Shown here in pieces: positions 7,677 through 17,257 of a stretch of 44,808 bases of DNA (positions within the stretch are counted from its first letter, which is position 1; every line of letters begins with the position of its first letter). The position numbers were made by a program, and so were the translations under genes. Origin of the DNA: Pseudomonas caspiana (GTDB lineage Bacteria; Pseudomonadota; Gammaproteobacteria; Pseudomonadales; Pseudomonadaceae); assembly GCF_002158995.1 (NCBI RefSeq), contig NZ_LOHF01000035.1, forward strand, positions 1 through 44,808, in the 5' to 3' direction. The notes beneath the pieces were generated by a model. That model was not told where the DNA came from, ran no database searches, and saw only the letters and a program-made list of their open reading frames with translations.

Positions 7677-8555
7677 TCAAGATTGACTGGCCTGTGCATC
7701 AAGTAACGCCATGAACGCTCGGGCCGCATTAGACAACGTACGCTCCGTATGAAGTATGTAGCCTAGCTGACGACTGAGCTGTATGCCCGGCAATGGAATG
7801 CGCGCCACCTGTTCATCCAGCATAGTGCGTGGCAGCACGCTCCACGCGAGGCCGATGGAAACCATCATTTTGATGGTTTCCAGATAGTTGGTACTCATGG
7901 CGATATCGGGCTTGAGTCCCTGCGCTTCACACAATCCGCTGACGATGTGGTGGGTGAACGTGTTGTTGCCGGGGAACACTGCCGGGTAGCCGACGATGTC
8001 CTGCAGACTCACCGGGCCGCTGTTGGCGAGCGGATGTTCCGGCGCTGCGACGAAGTCCAGCGGGTCGTCCCAGACCGGTACGGCCTTGACCAGCGAGTGA
8101 GGATCAGGGGCCAGGGTGATAACGGCCAGCTCGGCACGGCCATGAAGAATTTCTTCGTAGGCAACTTCCGAATCCAGAAACTGGATGTCCAGCGCCACTT
8201 CAGGAAAACGACGGGTGAACTCCCGTAGCAGGGGCGGCAGACGGTGCAGGCCGATGTGATGGCTGGTGGCTAACGTCAGACGGCCGGTCACTTCACCGGT
8301 CAGATTGGTCAGTGCCCGGCGGGTGTCATCCAGCACATTTAGAATCTGGTAGGCCCTTGGCAGCAAGGCTCTGCCAGCTTCGGTCAGGCTCACTTCCCGG
8401 CCTAGTCGATCAAACAGCCGCACATTCAACTGCTGCTCCAGGCCAGCGATACGCTTGCTGATCGCAGGTTGGGTCAGATGCAAGCGCTCCCCGGCCCCGG
8501 AAAAGCTGCCGGTTTCGGCAATGGCGATAAAAGCATTGAGGTTAGCCAGGTCCAT
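7677..8555 (-). CDS. LysR-family transcriptional regulator divergent from leuC
   Basis: The 292-residue protein has the LysR layout: winged helix-turn-helix in the first 60 residues (MDLANLNAFIAIAETGSFSGAGERLHLTQPAISKRI split across the first helices) and a LysR substrate-binding domain from about 90 to the end. ATG 8555 begins right at the conserved domain; a TTG at 8577-8579 would add 8 residues. It is divergent from leuC with a 149-base gap that holds a perfect inverted repeat, CATAAAAATTATG at 8582-8594, a good LysR-box candidate. A LysR gene at this place is usual in Pseudomonas. The effector is unknown; control of leuC or of its own gene is inferred from position. Downstream, the c-di-GMP gene follows closely. 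Confidence 0.88.
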   Translation of the reverse strand: MDLANLNAFIAIAETGSFSGAGERLHLTQPAISKRIAGLEQQLNVRLFDRLGREVSLTEAGRALLPRAYQILNVLDDTRRALTNLTGEVTGRLTLATSHHIGLHRLPPLLREFTRRFPEVALDIQFLDSEVAYEEILHGRAELAVITLAPDPHSLVKAVPVWDDPLDFVAAPEHPLANSGPVSLQDIVGYPAVFPGNNTFTHHIVSGLCEAQGLKPDIAMSTNYLETIKMMVSIGLAWSVLPRTMLDEQVARIPLPGIQLSRQLGYILHTERTLSNAARAFMALLDAQASQS

Positions 8556-8581
8556 TTCAGATTCCAGTTGGTTATCCAAAG

Positions 8582-8594
8582 CATAAAAATTATG
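8582..8594. promoter_or_regulatory. Candidate LysR-type operator between lysR and leuC
   Basis: CATAA-AAA-TTATG is a perfect 5-3-5 inverted repeat of the T-N11-A type used by LysR proteins. It sits just upstream of a plausible leuC -35 at 8598, where LysR activators often bind. Binding is inferred. Confidence 0.45.
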
Positions 8595-8597
8595 AAT

Positions 8598-8626
8598 TTG
8601 AGTTATTTAAGCATATTCCATAGCAT
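8598..8626 (+). promoter_or_regulatory. Putative sigma-70 promoter of leuC
   Basis: TTGAGT (8598-8603) and TAGCAT (8621-8626) are 17 bases apart. The -10 box is weak (4 of 6), which fits an activator-dependent promoter, with the operator candidate directly upstream. Confidence 0.35.
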
Positions 8627-8704
8627 TGCCTCACAAGCCAAAGGGTCATCGGTCGATCACCCAGGGCATAGAAAGATAGAAACACGCTGATGAGGAACCA
8701 TCCG

Positions 8705-10129
8705 ATGGCCGGCAAAACGTTGTACGACAAGCTCTGGGATTCCCACGAAGTAAAGAAGCGTGACGACGGTTCGTCGCTGATTTACATCGACCGCCACATC
8801 ATCCATGAAGTGACTTCGCCGCAGGCGTTTGAAGGATTGCGTCTGGCTGGTCGTAAACCGTGGCGCATCGACGCCAACATTGCGACCCCGGACCACAACG
8901 TGCCGACTACTCCGGAACGTAAAGGTGGTATCGAGGCTATCGCTGACCAGGTATCGCGTCTGCAAGTGCAGACCCTCGACGACAACTGCGACGAGTACGG
9001 CATTACCGAATTCAAAATGAACGACGTGCGTCAGGGCATCGTTCACGTCATCAGCCCGGAGCAGGGTGCAACCTTGCCGGGCATGACCGTGGTGTGTGGT
9101 GATTCGCATACCTCCACTCATGGCGCATTTGGTGCGCTGGCTCATGGCATCGGCACCTCGGAGGTTGAGCACGTGCTCGCCACCCAGTGCCTGGTGGCCA
9201 AGAAAATGAAGAACATGCTGGTCTCCGTCGAAGGCAAATTGCCGGTTGGCGTGACGGCTAAAGACATCGTGTTAGCGGTAATCGGCAAAATCGGCACCGC
9301 TGGCGGTAATGGCCATGCGATGGAATTTGCGGGCAGCGCGATCCGCGATCTGTCGGTTGAAGGTCGTATGACCATTTGCAACATGTCCATTGAGGCAGGC
9401 GCTCGCGTCGGTCTGGTGGCTACGGATGAAAAGACTATTGCCTACGTGAAGGGACGTCCTTTCGCACCTAAAGGCGAGCAGTGGGATTTGGCAGTAGAGG
9501 CTTGGAAAGATCTGGTTTCCGATGCTGATGCGCACTTCGACACCGTGGTCAAACTCGATGCCGCGCAAATCAAGCCGCAAGTCAGTTGGGGCACTTCTCC
9601 GGAAATGGTCCTGGCCGTTGATCAGAACGTGCCTGATCCGGCTCAGGAAGCTGATCTGGTCAAGCGCGGCTCTATCGAGCGTGCCTTGAAGTACATGGGC
9701 CTCAAAGCCAATCAGGCGATCACCGATATCCAGCTGGATCGCGTGTTTATTGGTTCTTGCACCAACTCGCGGATCGAAGATTTGCGCGCTGCGGCTGAAA
9801 TCGCCAAAGGCCGCAAAGTCGCTTCCACCATCAAGCAGGCGATCGTTGTGCCGGGCTCGGGGCTGGTCAAGGCGCAGGCTGAAAGCGAAGGTCTGGACAA
9901 GATCTTTCTCGAGGCCGGTTTCGAATGGCGTGAGCCAGGTTGCTCGATGTGTCTGGCGATGAACCCGGACCGCCTGGAAAGTGGCGAGCATTGCGCCTCC
10001 ACTTCCAACCGTAACTTCGAAGGTCGCCAGGGTGCGGGTGGTCGTACTCACCTGGTCAGCCCGGCAATGGCCGCAGCAGCGGCGGTCAACGGTCGTTTCA
10101 TTGATGTTCGCGAACTGATTCAGCACTAA
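8705..10129 (+). CDS. leuC: 3-isopropylmalate dehydratase large subunit
   Basis: LeuC, with LeuD, converts 2-isopropylmalate to 3-isopropylmalate in leucine synthesis in the cytoplasm. The 474-residue protein is an aconitase-family member with the three [4Fe-4S] ligands in place: Cys352 in GSCTNSR and Cys413/Cys416 in PGCSMC. CGDSHTSTHGAFG and NRNFEGRQG are further family signatures. I start it at ATG 8705 (MAGKTLYDKLWDSH, as in other LeuC proteins), which has GAGGA 8692-8696 upstream; the ATG at 8690 lies before that ribosome site. leuD follows after 10 bases with AAGGAG between them, so the two subunits are co-translated from one mRNA. Confidence 0.97.
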   Translation: MAGKTLYDKLWDSHEVKKRDDGSSLIYIDRHIIHEVTSPQAFEGLRLAGRKPWRIDANIATPDHNVPTTPERKGGIEAIADQVSRLQVQTLDDNCDEYGITEFKMNDVRQGIVHVISPEQGATLPGMTVVCGDSHTSTHGAFGALAHGIGTSEVEHVLATQCLVAKKMKNMLVSVEGKLPVGVTAKDIVLAVIGKIGTAGGNGHAMEFAGSAIRDLSVEGRMTICNMSIEAGARVGLVATDEKTIAYVKGRPFAPKGEQWDLAVEAWKDLVSDADAHFDTVVKLDAAQIKPQVSWGTSPEMVLAVDQNVPDPAQEADLVKRGSIERALKYMGLKANQAITDIQLDRVFIGSCTNSRIEDLRAAAEIAKGRKVASTIKQAIVVPGSGLVKAQAESEGLDKIFLEAGFEWREPGCSMCLAMNPDRLESGEHCASTSNRNFEGRQGAGGRTHLVSPAMAAAAAVNGRFIDVRELIQH

Positions 10130-10139
10130 GGAGCCCAGC

Positions 10140-10781
10140 ATGAAAGCCTTTACTCAGCACACCGGCCTTGTCGCTCCTCTGGATCGTGCCAACGTCGATA
10201 CCGACCAGATCATTCCCAAGCAGTTTCTCAAGTCGATCAAACGCACGGGCTTTGGCCCGAACCTGTTCGATGAGTGGCGTTATCTGGACGTTGGCCAGCC
10301 GTATCAGGACAACTCCAAGCGCCCGTTGAATCCGGATTTCGTCCTCAACGACGCACGTTATCAAGGCGCCAGCGTGTTGCTGGCCCGGGAAAACTTCGGC
10401 TGCGGCTCAAGCCGTGAGCACGCGCCGTGGGCACTGGATGAATACGGTTTCTGCGCGATTATCGCGCCCAGCTATGCCGACATCTTTTTCAACAACAGCT
10501 TCAAGAACGGCTTGCTGCCGATCATTCTTGACGAGGCTGAGGTTGACGAGCTGTTCAAGCAGGTTGAAGCCTGCGAAGGCTACCAGTTGACCATCGACCT
10601 GGCTGCTCAGACAGTGACCCGTCCTGACGGCAAGGTGCTGAGCTTTGAAGTCGACGACTTCCGCAAGCATTGCCTGCTTGAAGGTCTGGACGACATCGGC
10701 CTGACGCTGGTGGATAGCGAGGCAATTGCCGGTTTTGAAGCCAAACACAGAGCCAGCCAGCCGTGGTTGTTTCGCGGTTGA
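10140..10781 (+). CDS. leuD: 3-isopropylmalate dehydratase small subunit
   Basis: LeuD is the 213-residue swivel-domain partner of LeuC. The family signatures are visible: DTDQIIPKQFLK near residues 20-31, and the substrate-binding loop FGCGSSREHAPWAL at about 86-99. Length is normal for the family. The ATG is preceded by AAGGAG in the 10-base gap after leuC. A short REP-like hairpin at 10809-10841 separates it from the methyltransferase gene, so transcripts may be trimmed or protected there. Confidence 0.97.
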   Translation: MKAFTQHTGLVAPLDRANVDTDQIIPKQFLKSIKRTGFGPNLFDEWRYLDVGQPYQDNSKRPLNPDFVLNDARYQGASVLLARENFGCGSSREHAPWALDEYGFCAIIAPSYADIFFNNSFKNGLLPIILDEAEVDELFKQVEACEGYQLTIDLAAQTVTRPDGKVLSFEVDDFRKHCLLEGLDDIGLTLVDSEAIAGFEAKHRASQPWLFRG

Positions 10782-10808
10782 GATGAGATTTTTGCTGGTG
10801 TGATGACT

Positions 10809-10841
10809 GTGGGAGCTGGGCTTGGTCTGGGCGGCTCCCAC
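10809..10841. repeat. Short REP-like inverted repeat after leuD
   Basis: GTGGGAGC (10809-10816) is repeated in inverse as GCTCCCAC (10834-10841). The GTGGGAGC core is that of REP elements dispersed in Pseudomonas intergenic regions. Confidence 0.65.
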
Positions 10842-10891
10842 AAGGTTCAGCGCAACAGGATTATTTGCGATTTACCAAAAAGGACACCCTG

Positions 10892-11653
10892 ATGAGCTCA
10901 GCCCACACTCAAGTCGTACAACGTCAATTCGGTGAACAGGCCGCGGCCTATCTGAGCAGTGCCGTGCACGCCCAGGGTACCGAGTTTGCGCTGCTACAGG
11001 CCGAAGTGGCGGGGCGCAGTGATGCTCGGGTTCTGGACCTGGGATGCGGCGCGGGACATGTGAGTTTCAATGTCGCGTCGTCGGTGGGCGAAGTGGTAGC
11101 GTACGACCTTTCGCAGCAGATGCTCGATGTGGTGGCGGCTGCAGCGCAGGAGCGAGGGCTGACCAACGTCAGCACCGTGTGCGGCGCGGCGGAAAGTCTG
11201 CCGTTTGAGGATGGCGAGTTCGACTTTGTATTCAGTCGCTATTCGGCCCACCACTGGAGCGATCTGGCGCCGGCCTTGCGTGAAGTGCGCAGAGTCCTGA
11301 AGCCGGGAGGCGTCGCCGCCTTTATTGACGTAATGTCGCCGGGCAGTCCGTTGCTGGATACCTACCTGCAAAGCGTTGAAGTGCTACGTGACACCAGTCA
11401 TGTGCGCGACTATTCCGCGGCCGAGTGGTTGCGTCAGGTCAGTGAAGCTGGCCTGTTCACCCGTAGTCACAGCCGTCAGCGTCTGCACCTGGAGTACACC
11501 TCCTGGGTAGAACGCATGCGTACCCCGCAAGCCTTTCGGGTCGCGATTCGGGAGTTGCAGCAGGCGATGGGCGCAGAAGTGCGCGAGTATTTCGAGATTT
11601 CCGCTGACGGTTCGTTCAGCACCGATGTTCTGGTGCTGTGGGCCGAACGCTAG
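10892..11653 (+). CDS. Class I SAM-dependent methyltransferase
   Basis: The 253-residue protein carries the SAM-binding motif I VLDLGCGAGH at 47-56, an acidic residue ending strand 2 (VVAYDLS), and the SLPFEDGEFDFVFSRYSAHHW and REVRRVLKPGG segments of the UbiE/MenG-like Methyltransf_11 group. It therefore transfers a methyl group from SAM in the cytoplasm, but the acceptor is not known. A gene of this type between leuD and leuB is a conserved Pseudomonas arrangement; a role in leucine synthesis is not established. ATG 10892 has AAGGA with an 8-base spacer; the frame is open to a TTG at 10865, which I reject because it lies before the ribosome site. Confidence 0.88.
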   Translation: MSSAHTQVVQRQFGEQAAAYLSSAVHAQGTEFALLQAEVAGRSDARVLDLGCGAGHVSFNVASSVGEVVAYDLSQQMLDVVAAAAQERGLTNVSTVCGAAESLPFEDGEFDFVFSRYSAHHWSDLAPALREVRRVLKPGGVAAFIDVMSPGSPLLDTYLQSVEVLRDTSHVRDYSAAEWLRQVSEAGLFTRSHSRQRLHLEYTSWVERMRTPQAFRVAIRELQQAMGAEVREYFEISADGSFSTDVLVLWAER

Positions 11654-11718
11654 TTCTTTCCGTTCAGTAGACGAAGAGGCGCTGACCGACAGTGCCGTTA
11701 CAAAAAATTGAGGATGTT

Positions 11719-12801
<1,083 letters not shown>

Positions 12802-12811
12802 TATCTGCGGC

Positions 12812-12851
12812 CCGTTGCAAATTCGAACCCGAATGCAACGGCCCACTTTTT
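12812..12851 (+). terminator. Terminator-like hairpin between leuB and asd
   Basis: CCGTTGCA (12812-12819) pairs with TGCAACGG (12834-12841), an inner ATTCG/CGAAT can extend the stem, and TTTTT follows at 12847-12851. It lies only about 18 bases before the asd start, so it could act as an attenuating or partial terminator. Confidence 0.55.
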
Positions 12852-12869
12852 GTAAAAGGTGTAGTTGCG

Positions 12870-13982
12870 ATGAAACGTGTAGGTCTGATCGGTTGGCGTG
12901 GAATGGTCGGTTCCGTGCTCATGCAGCGGATGCTGGAAGAGCAGGATTTTGACCTGATCGAGCCGGTGTTTTTTACCACCTCCAACGTGGGCGGCCAAGG
13001 CCCCTCCGTGGGCAAGGACGTGGCTCCGCTCAAGGATGCCTATAGCATCGATGAGTTGAAAACCCTCGACGTGATTCTGACCTGCCAGGGCGGCGACTAC
13101 ACCAATGAGGTGTTCCCGAAGCTGCGCGAAGCCGGTTGGCAGGGTTACTGGATCGACGCCGCTTCCAGCCTGCGTATGCAGGATGACGCGGTCATCGTTC
13201 TGGATCCGGTTAACCGCAAGGTCATTGACCAGCAACTGGATGCGGGCACCAAGAACTACATTGGTGGTAACTGCACCGTCAGCCTGATGCTAATGGGTCT
13301 GGGCGGTCTGTTCGAAGCCGGTCTGGTGGAGTGGATGAATGCCATGACCTATCAGGCCGCCTCTGGTGCGGGCGCGCAGAACATGCGCGAACTGATCAAG
13401 CAAATGGGCGCGACCCACGCGGCTGTTGCCGACGATCTGGCCAACCCTGCCAGCGCGATTCTGGACATCGACCGCAAAGTCGCTGAAGCCATGCGCAGCG
13501 ATGCCTACCCAACGGAAAACTTCGGTGTGCCGTTGGCTGGTAGCCTGATTCCGTGGATCGACAAAGAACTGCCGAACGGCCAGAGCCGTGAAGAGTGGAA
13601 AGGCCAGGCCGAGACCAACAAGATTCTGGGTCGCTTCAAGAGCCCGATTCCGGTCGACGGTATCTGCGTACGGATCGGTTCGATGCGTTGCCACAGCCAG
13701 GCACTGACCATCAAGCTTAATAAGGACGTGCCAATCGCCGACATCGAAGGTTTGATCAGCCAGCACAACCCTTGGGTGAAACTGGTGCCAAACCATCGCG
13801 AAGCGAGCATTCAGGAGCTGAGCCCGACGTCTGTGACCGGCACCATGAGCATTCCGGTGGGCCGTCTGCGCAAGTTGAACATGGGCTCGCAGTATCTGGG
13901 CGCCTTCACCGTTGGTGACCAACTGCTTTGGGGCGCGGCTGAACCGCTGCGTCGCATGCTGCGGATTCTGCTGGAGCGTTGA
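12870..13982 (+). CDS. asd: Aspartate-semialdehyde dehydrogenase
   Basis: Asd reduces aspartyl phosphate to aspartate semialdehyde with NADPH, the branch point to lysine, diaminopimelate, threonine and methionine. The 370-residue protein has the NADP-binding start VGLIGWRGMVGS (4-15), the catalytic Cys135 in GGNCTVSLML, and the acyl-binding GSMRCHSQALTIKL segment with the conserved His. This is the long enterobacterial-type Asd seen next to leuB in Pseudomonas. ATG 12870 is preceded by AAAAGGTG. A strong terminator at 14007-14034 closes the leu-asd block. Confidence 0.97.
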   Translation: MKRVGLIGWRGMVGSVLMQRMLEEQDFDLIEPVFFTTSNVGGQGPSVGKDVAPLKDAYSIDELKTLDVILTCQGGDYTNEVFPKLREAGWQGYWIDAASSLRMQDDAVIVLDPVNRKVIDQQLDAGTKNYIGGNCTVSLMLMGLGGLFEAGLVEWMNAMTYQAASGAGAQNMRELIKQMGATHAAVADDLANPASAILDIDRKVAEAMRSDAYPTENFGVPLAGSLIPWIDKELPNGQSREEWKGQAETNKILGRFKSPIPVDGICVRIGSMRCHSQALTIKLNKDVPIADIEGLISQHNPWVKLVPNHREASIQELSPTSVTGTMSIPVGRLRKLNMGSQYLGAFTVGDQLLWGAAEPLRRMLRILLER

Positions 13983-14006
13983 TCGCCCGGTTGTAGCGCC
14001 GACATG

Positions 14007-14034
14007 AAAAACCGCCTTTTGGGGCGGTTTTTTT
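14007..14034 (+). terminator. Rho-independent terminator after asd
   Basis: AAAAACCGCC (14007-14016) pairs with GGCGGTTTTT (14023-14032), followed by T residues. It ends the leuCD-leuB-asd block, 24 bases after the asd stop. Confidence 0.9.
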
Positions 14035-14068
14035 ATGGGTGAAGATTTTTGATTGTCATGCATTCCCT

Positions 14069-14157
14069 TGTGGGAGCTGAACTTGCTCGCGATAAGGGCA
14101 CCGCGCATCGCAGGTCGAGCTCGTCCAGGCTTATCGCGAGCAAGCTCGGCTCCCGCA
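14069..14157. repeat. REP doublet (facing inverted repeats)
   Basis: TGTGGGAGCTGAACTTGCTC near 14070 continues into GCGATAAGG, and the inverse (CTTATCGCGAGCAAGCTCGG then CTCCCGCA) ends near 14157. The two arms of about 27 bases with a 33-base centre are a typical Pseudomonas REP pair. It fills the middle of the 304-base gap between asd and dgoK. Confidence 0.85.
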
Positions 14158-14186
14158 TAAGGTCTGAATAGTCTGGAGCATCGTTT

Positions 14187-14203
14187 ATCCCAAAATATGG
14201 GAT
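14187..14203. promoter_or_regulatory. Perfect palindrome, candidate dgo operator
   Basis: ATCCCA (14187-14192), spacer AAATA, TGGGAT (14198-14203) form a perfect 6-5-6 inverted repeat, 13 bases upstream of the -35 box of dgoK. It is a candidate binding site for the IclR regulator encoded at 18646. Confidence 0.5.
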
Positions 14204-14216
14204 GCAAATTTACATA

Positions 14217-14246
14217 TTGAGATATTTCCCCTTTAAGGTTTATAGT
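14217..14246 (+). promoter_or_regulatory. Putative sigma-70 promoter of the dgo operon
   Basis: TTGAGA (14217-14222) and TATAGT (14241-14246) are separated by 18 bases, 40 bases before the dgoK start codon. Confidence 0.6.
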
Positions 14247-14286
14247 CCCCCTCGCACTCACTGCTCAAAAAATAATAGGTGAAGCG

Positions 14287-15279
14287 ATGCAAGCGCATTT
14301 GATCGCGCTCGATTGGGGGACAACCTCACTTCGTGCTTATCGACTCGGCGACCACGGCCGGGTTCTGGAACAGCGCTCGCTGAGCGCAGGCATCATGCAG
14401 TTGCCGAGTACGCCGCGAATGATTGCCGGTGAACTCTGCAGCGACGGTTTCGAACTGGCCTTCGACGAGGCGTGCGGCGACTGGCTCGATGCAGAACCCA
14501 AATTGCCCGTCATTGCCTGCGGCATGGTAGGCAGCGCCCAAGGCTGGCGCGAAGCGGTCTATCGGGAAACCCCGGCCAGCGTGTCCGGCCTCAGCTCTGC
14601 CTTGCAAACCGTACGCAGCCTGCGCGGTGTCGATGTCCACATTATTCCCGGCGTACTTCAGCGTTCGGTCCTGCCCAATGTCATGCGCGGTGAAGAAACC
14701 CAAGTGCTGGGCGTTCTGGCAGGGCTGTCTGCCACCGAAGCCCTCAAACCCCTGCTGATTGGTTTACCCGGCAGTCACTCGAAATGGGTTCAGGCCGCCG
14801 ATGGCTGCATCCTGCATTTCGATACGTTCATGACCGGCGAAGTCTTCGCTGCGTTGAGCAACCACACGATTCTCGGCCGCACCATGCAGCGCAGCGATGT
14901 CTTCGATCAGTCGGCATTCGATCTGGGTGTTGCGGTCGCCTTGTCAGCCGACGGCGCAGCGGGACCGCTGTCGACGATTTTCAGTTGCCGCACGCTGGGC
15001 CTGACCGGTCAGCTCAGTGCCGATGCACAGCCCGACTACCTGTCAGGTCTGTTGATTGGTCATGAATTAGCGACCCTGGCTGCCATGCAGCGTGACCTCC
15101 ATTCCGAATTGCCCGCCGTCATTCTTCTGGGCGGCGAGCAACTGTGTCTGCGTTACGGGCGAGCTCTGCACGCCTGCGGTTTTCTCCATGTGACGGTGGC
15201 AGAACAGGCCACCGAGCGCGGTCTATGGCAAGTGGCACTCAAAGCCGGCTTGCTCGCCAACATTCCATTAGAGGTCTGA
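14287..15279 (+). CDS. dgoK: 2-dehydro-3-deoxygalactonokinase
   Basis: DgoK phosphorylates 2-keto-3-deoxygalactonate (KDGal) at C6 with ATP, the second step of D-galactonate breakdown. The 330-residue protein starts with the phosphate-binding DWGTTSLRAY (9-18) that marks DgoK proteins, has CGMVGSAQGWREA near residue 78, and GLPGSHSKWV, a conserved DgoK segment, in the middle. The aldolase gene begins one base after its stop codon, which supports a translationally coupled operon with dgoA and dgoD. Promoter and palindrome lie just upstream. Confidence 0.93.
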   Translation: MQAHLIALDWGTTSLRAYRLGDHGRVLEQRSLSAGIMQLPSTPRMIAGELCSDGFELAFDEACGDWLDAEPKLPVIACGMVGSAQGWREAVYRETPASVSGLSSALQTVRSLRGVDVHIIPGVLQRSVLPNVMRGEETQVLGVLAGLSATEALKPLLIGLPGSHSKWVQAADGCILHFDTFMTGEVFAALSNHTILGRTMQRSDVFDQSAFDLGVAVALSADGAAGPLSTIFSCRTLGLTGQLSADAQPDYLSGLLIGHELATLAAMQRDLHSELPAVILLGGEQLCLRYGRALHACGFLHVTVAEQATERGLWQVALKAGLLANIPLEV

Positions 15280-15280
15280 C

Positions 15281-15910
15281 ATGCTCAAGCAAGCACTGCT
15301 CGAAAACGGCTTGATCGCCATTCTGCGCGGCCTGCGCCCGGCGGAAGCGCCTGCCATCGGTGATGTGTTGTACCAGGCGGGTTTCCGGGTCATCGAAGTG
15401 CCACTCAACTCGCCGCAGCCCTACGACAGCATTCGTCTGTTGCGCCAAAGCCTGCCTGCCGATTGCCTGATCGGTGCAGGCACCGTGATGACCCCCGAAC
15501 AGGTCAATCTGGTCAAGGAGGCGGGCGGACAGGTCATCGTCATGCCGCACAGCGATGCCAAGGTGCTGCGTGCTGCGAAAGAGGCGGGATTGTTCCTGTC
15601 ACCTGGCGTGGCGACGCCCAACGAGGCCTTCGCTGCCTTGGCTGAAGGCGCCGACGTGCTCAAGCTGTTTCCCGCTGAGCAAATGAGCCCGGCGGTCGTT
15701 AAAGCATGGCTGGCAGTGTTGCCGATTGGCACCGCGCTGGTTCCGGTCGGTGGCATTACGCCGGACAACATGAAGGCCTTTCTGGACGCAGGCGTCAAAG
15801 GTTTCGGCCTCGGCTCCGGCTTGTTCAAACCGGGCATGAGCGTGGCCGATGTCGACGAGCGGGCCCATGCCTATGTTGCCGCCTGGAAACAGTTGACCGA
15901 ACGTTTCTGA
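15281..15910 (+). CDS. dgoA: 2-dehydro-3-deoxy-6-phosphogalactonate aldolase
   Basis: DgoA splits 2-keto-3-deoxy-6-phosphogalactonate to pyruvate and glyceraldehyde 3-phosphate. The 209-residue class I aldolase of the KDPG/KDPGal group has the Schiff-base lysine Lys128 in VLKLFPAEQ, the general-base region FRVIEVPLNSP (Glu39), GAGTVMTPEQV near 66-76 and PVGGITPDN. The LFPAE and PLNSP forms suit KDPGal rather than KDPG aldolase, as does its place between dgoK and dgoD. It starts one base after dgoK. Confidence 0.93.
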   Translation: MLKQALLENGLIAILRGLRPAEAPAIGDVLYQAGFRVIEVPLNSPQPYDSIRLLRQSLPADCLIGAGTVMTPEQVNLVKEAGGQVIVMPHSDAKVLRAAKEAGLFLSPGVATPNEAFAALAEGADVLKLFPAEQMSPAVVKAWLAVLPIGTALVPVGGITPDNMKAFLDAGVKGFGLGSGLFKPGMSVADVDERAHAYVAAWKQLTERF

Positions 15911-15957
15911 GTAACCAGAGCGCTTCAGGCGCCACTTCAAATAAGAGAATCGCACAC

Positions 15958-17106
15958 ATGAAAATCACCAAACTCACAACTTTTATCGTCCCGCCGCGCT
16001 GGTGCTTCCTCAAGGTCGAAACCGACCAGGGCATTACCGGTTGGGGCGAGCCAGTAGTTGAAGGCCGCGCCCACACGGTGGCAGCTGCTGTCGAAGAGCT
16101 GTCTGATTACTTGATCGGTAAAGACCCGCGCAACATCGAAGACATCTGGACCGTGCTCTACCGTGGCGGCTTTTATCGTGGCGGCGCGGTGCACATGAGT
16201 GCGTTAGCCGGTATCGATCAGGCATTGTGGGATATCAAGGGCAAGCATCTGGGTGTGTCGGTCAGTGATCTGCTCGGCGGCCAGGTGCGTGACAAGATCC
16301 GTGTCTATTCGTGGATCGGCGGTGACCGTCCGGCTGACACGGCGCGTGCTGCAAAAGAAGCGGTGGAGCGAGGTTTCACTGCAGTGAAGATGAACGGCAC
16401 TGAGGAGCTGCAGTTCCTCGACACTTTCGACAAGGTCGATCTGGCGCTGGCCAACGTTGCCGCGGTGCGTGACGCAGTTGGGCCGAACGTTGGCATCGGC
16501 GTCGACTTCCATGGCCGGGTGCACAAGCCCATGGCCAAAGTGCTGATGAAAGAACTGGACCCGTACAAGCTGATGTTCATCGAAGAACCAGTGCTCAGCG
16601 AGAACTACGAGGCGTTGAAAGAGTTGGCTCCGCTGACCAGTACGCCAATTGCCCTGGGCGAACGGCTCTTCTCGCGCTGGGATTTCAAGCGGGTACTGAG
16701 TGAAGGCTACGTCGATATCATCCAGCCGGATGCGTCGCATGCCGGTGGTATCACTGAAACCCGCAAGATCGCCAACATGGCTGAGGCCTACGATGTGGCA
16801 CTGGCGCTGCATTGCCCGTTGGGGCCGATTGCACTTGCCGCGTGCCTGCAACTGGATGCTGTCTGCTACAACGCATTCATTCAGGAGCAGAGCCTGGGCA
16901 TTCACTACAACGAGAGCAATGACCTGCTGGATTACATCAAGAATCCCGAGGTATTCGATTACGAAAAAGGCATGGTGAAAATCCCCAACGGGCCAGGCCT
17001 GGGCATCGAAATCAACGAAGAGTACGTCAAGGAGCGCGCGGCTATTGGTCATCGCTGGCGCAACCCGATCTGGCGTCATGCCGATGGCAGCTTTGCGGAG
17101 TGGTGA
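15958..17106 (+). CDS. dgoD: D-galactonate dehydratase
   Basis: DgoD removes water from D-galactonate to give 2-keto-3-deoxygalactonate, the first step of the pathway. The 382-residue enolase-superfamily protein has the same length as the E. coli enzyme and the same active-site pattern: metal ligands Asp183, Glu209 and Glu235, with His185 (VDFHGR) and His285 (ALHCPLGP) as acid/base residues. ATG 15958 opens the conserved MKITKLTTF. The open frame continues upstream through dgoA but that part is not DgoD. The gene lies 47 bases after dgoA in the same operon; a REP element follows. Confidence 0.97.
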   Translation: MKITKLTTFIVPPRWCFLKVETDQGITGWGEPVVEGRAHTVAAAVEELSDYLIGKDPRNIEDIWTVLYRGGFYRGGAVHMSALAGIDQALWDIKGKHLGVSVSDLLGGQVRDKIRVYSWIGGDRPADTARAAKEAVERGFTAVKMNGTEELQFLDTFDKVDLALANVAAVRDAVGPNVGIGVDFHGRVHKPMAKVLMKELDPYKLMFIEEPVLSENYEALKELAPLTSTPIALGERLFSRWDFKRVLSEGYVDIIQPDASHAGGITETRKIANMAEAYDVALALHCPLGPIALAACLQLDAVCYNAFIQEQSLGIHYNESNDLLDYIKNPEVFDYEKGMVKIPNGPGLGIEINEEYVKERAAIGHRWRNPIWRHADGSFAEW

Positions 17107-17131
17107 TTTTTCGGGCTGATGCCTGAGCCTC

Positions 17132-17203
17132 GTAGGAGCTGCCAAAGGTTGCGAAAGCGATGGGCCTGAACCACCTCAATTCGCAGCCTTCGGCAGCTCC
17201 TAC
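17132..17203. repeat. REP doublet between dgoD and the galactonate transporter gene
   Basis: GTAGGAGCTGCC (17132-17143) and GGCAGCTCCTAC (17192-17203) are perfect inverse copies; inner bases also pair (AAGGTTGCGA with TCGCAGCCTT, imperfect). It may lower or stabilise expression at the dgoD/transporter junction. Confidence 0.8.
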
Positions 17204-17257
17204 AAAATTTCACCCTGTTCGTAGCGACCTCAATAAAGACAAAAAGAGGCACCTCAC

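Noticed and set aside
15706..15957. Upstream extension of dgoD overlapping dgoA
   Set aside because: The extension is the other frame of dgoA. DgoD homology begins at ATG 15958 and gives exactly the family length.
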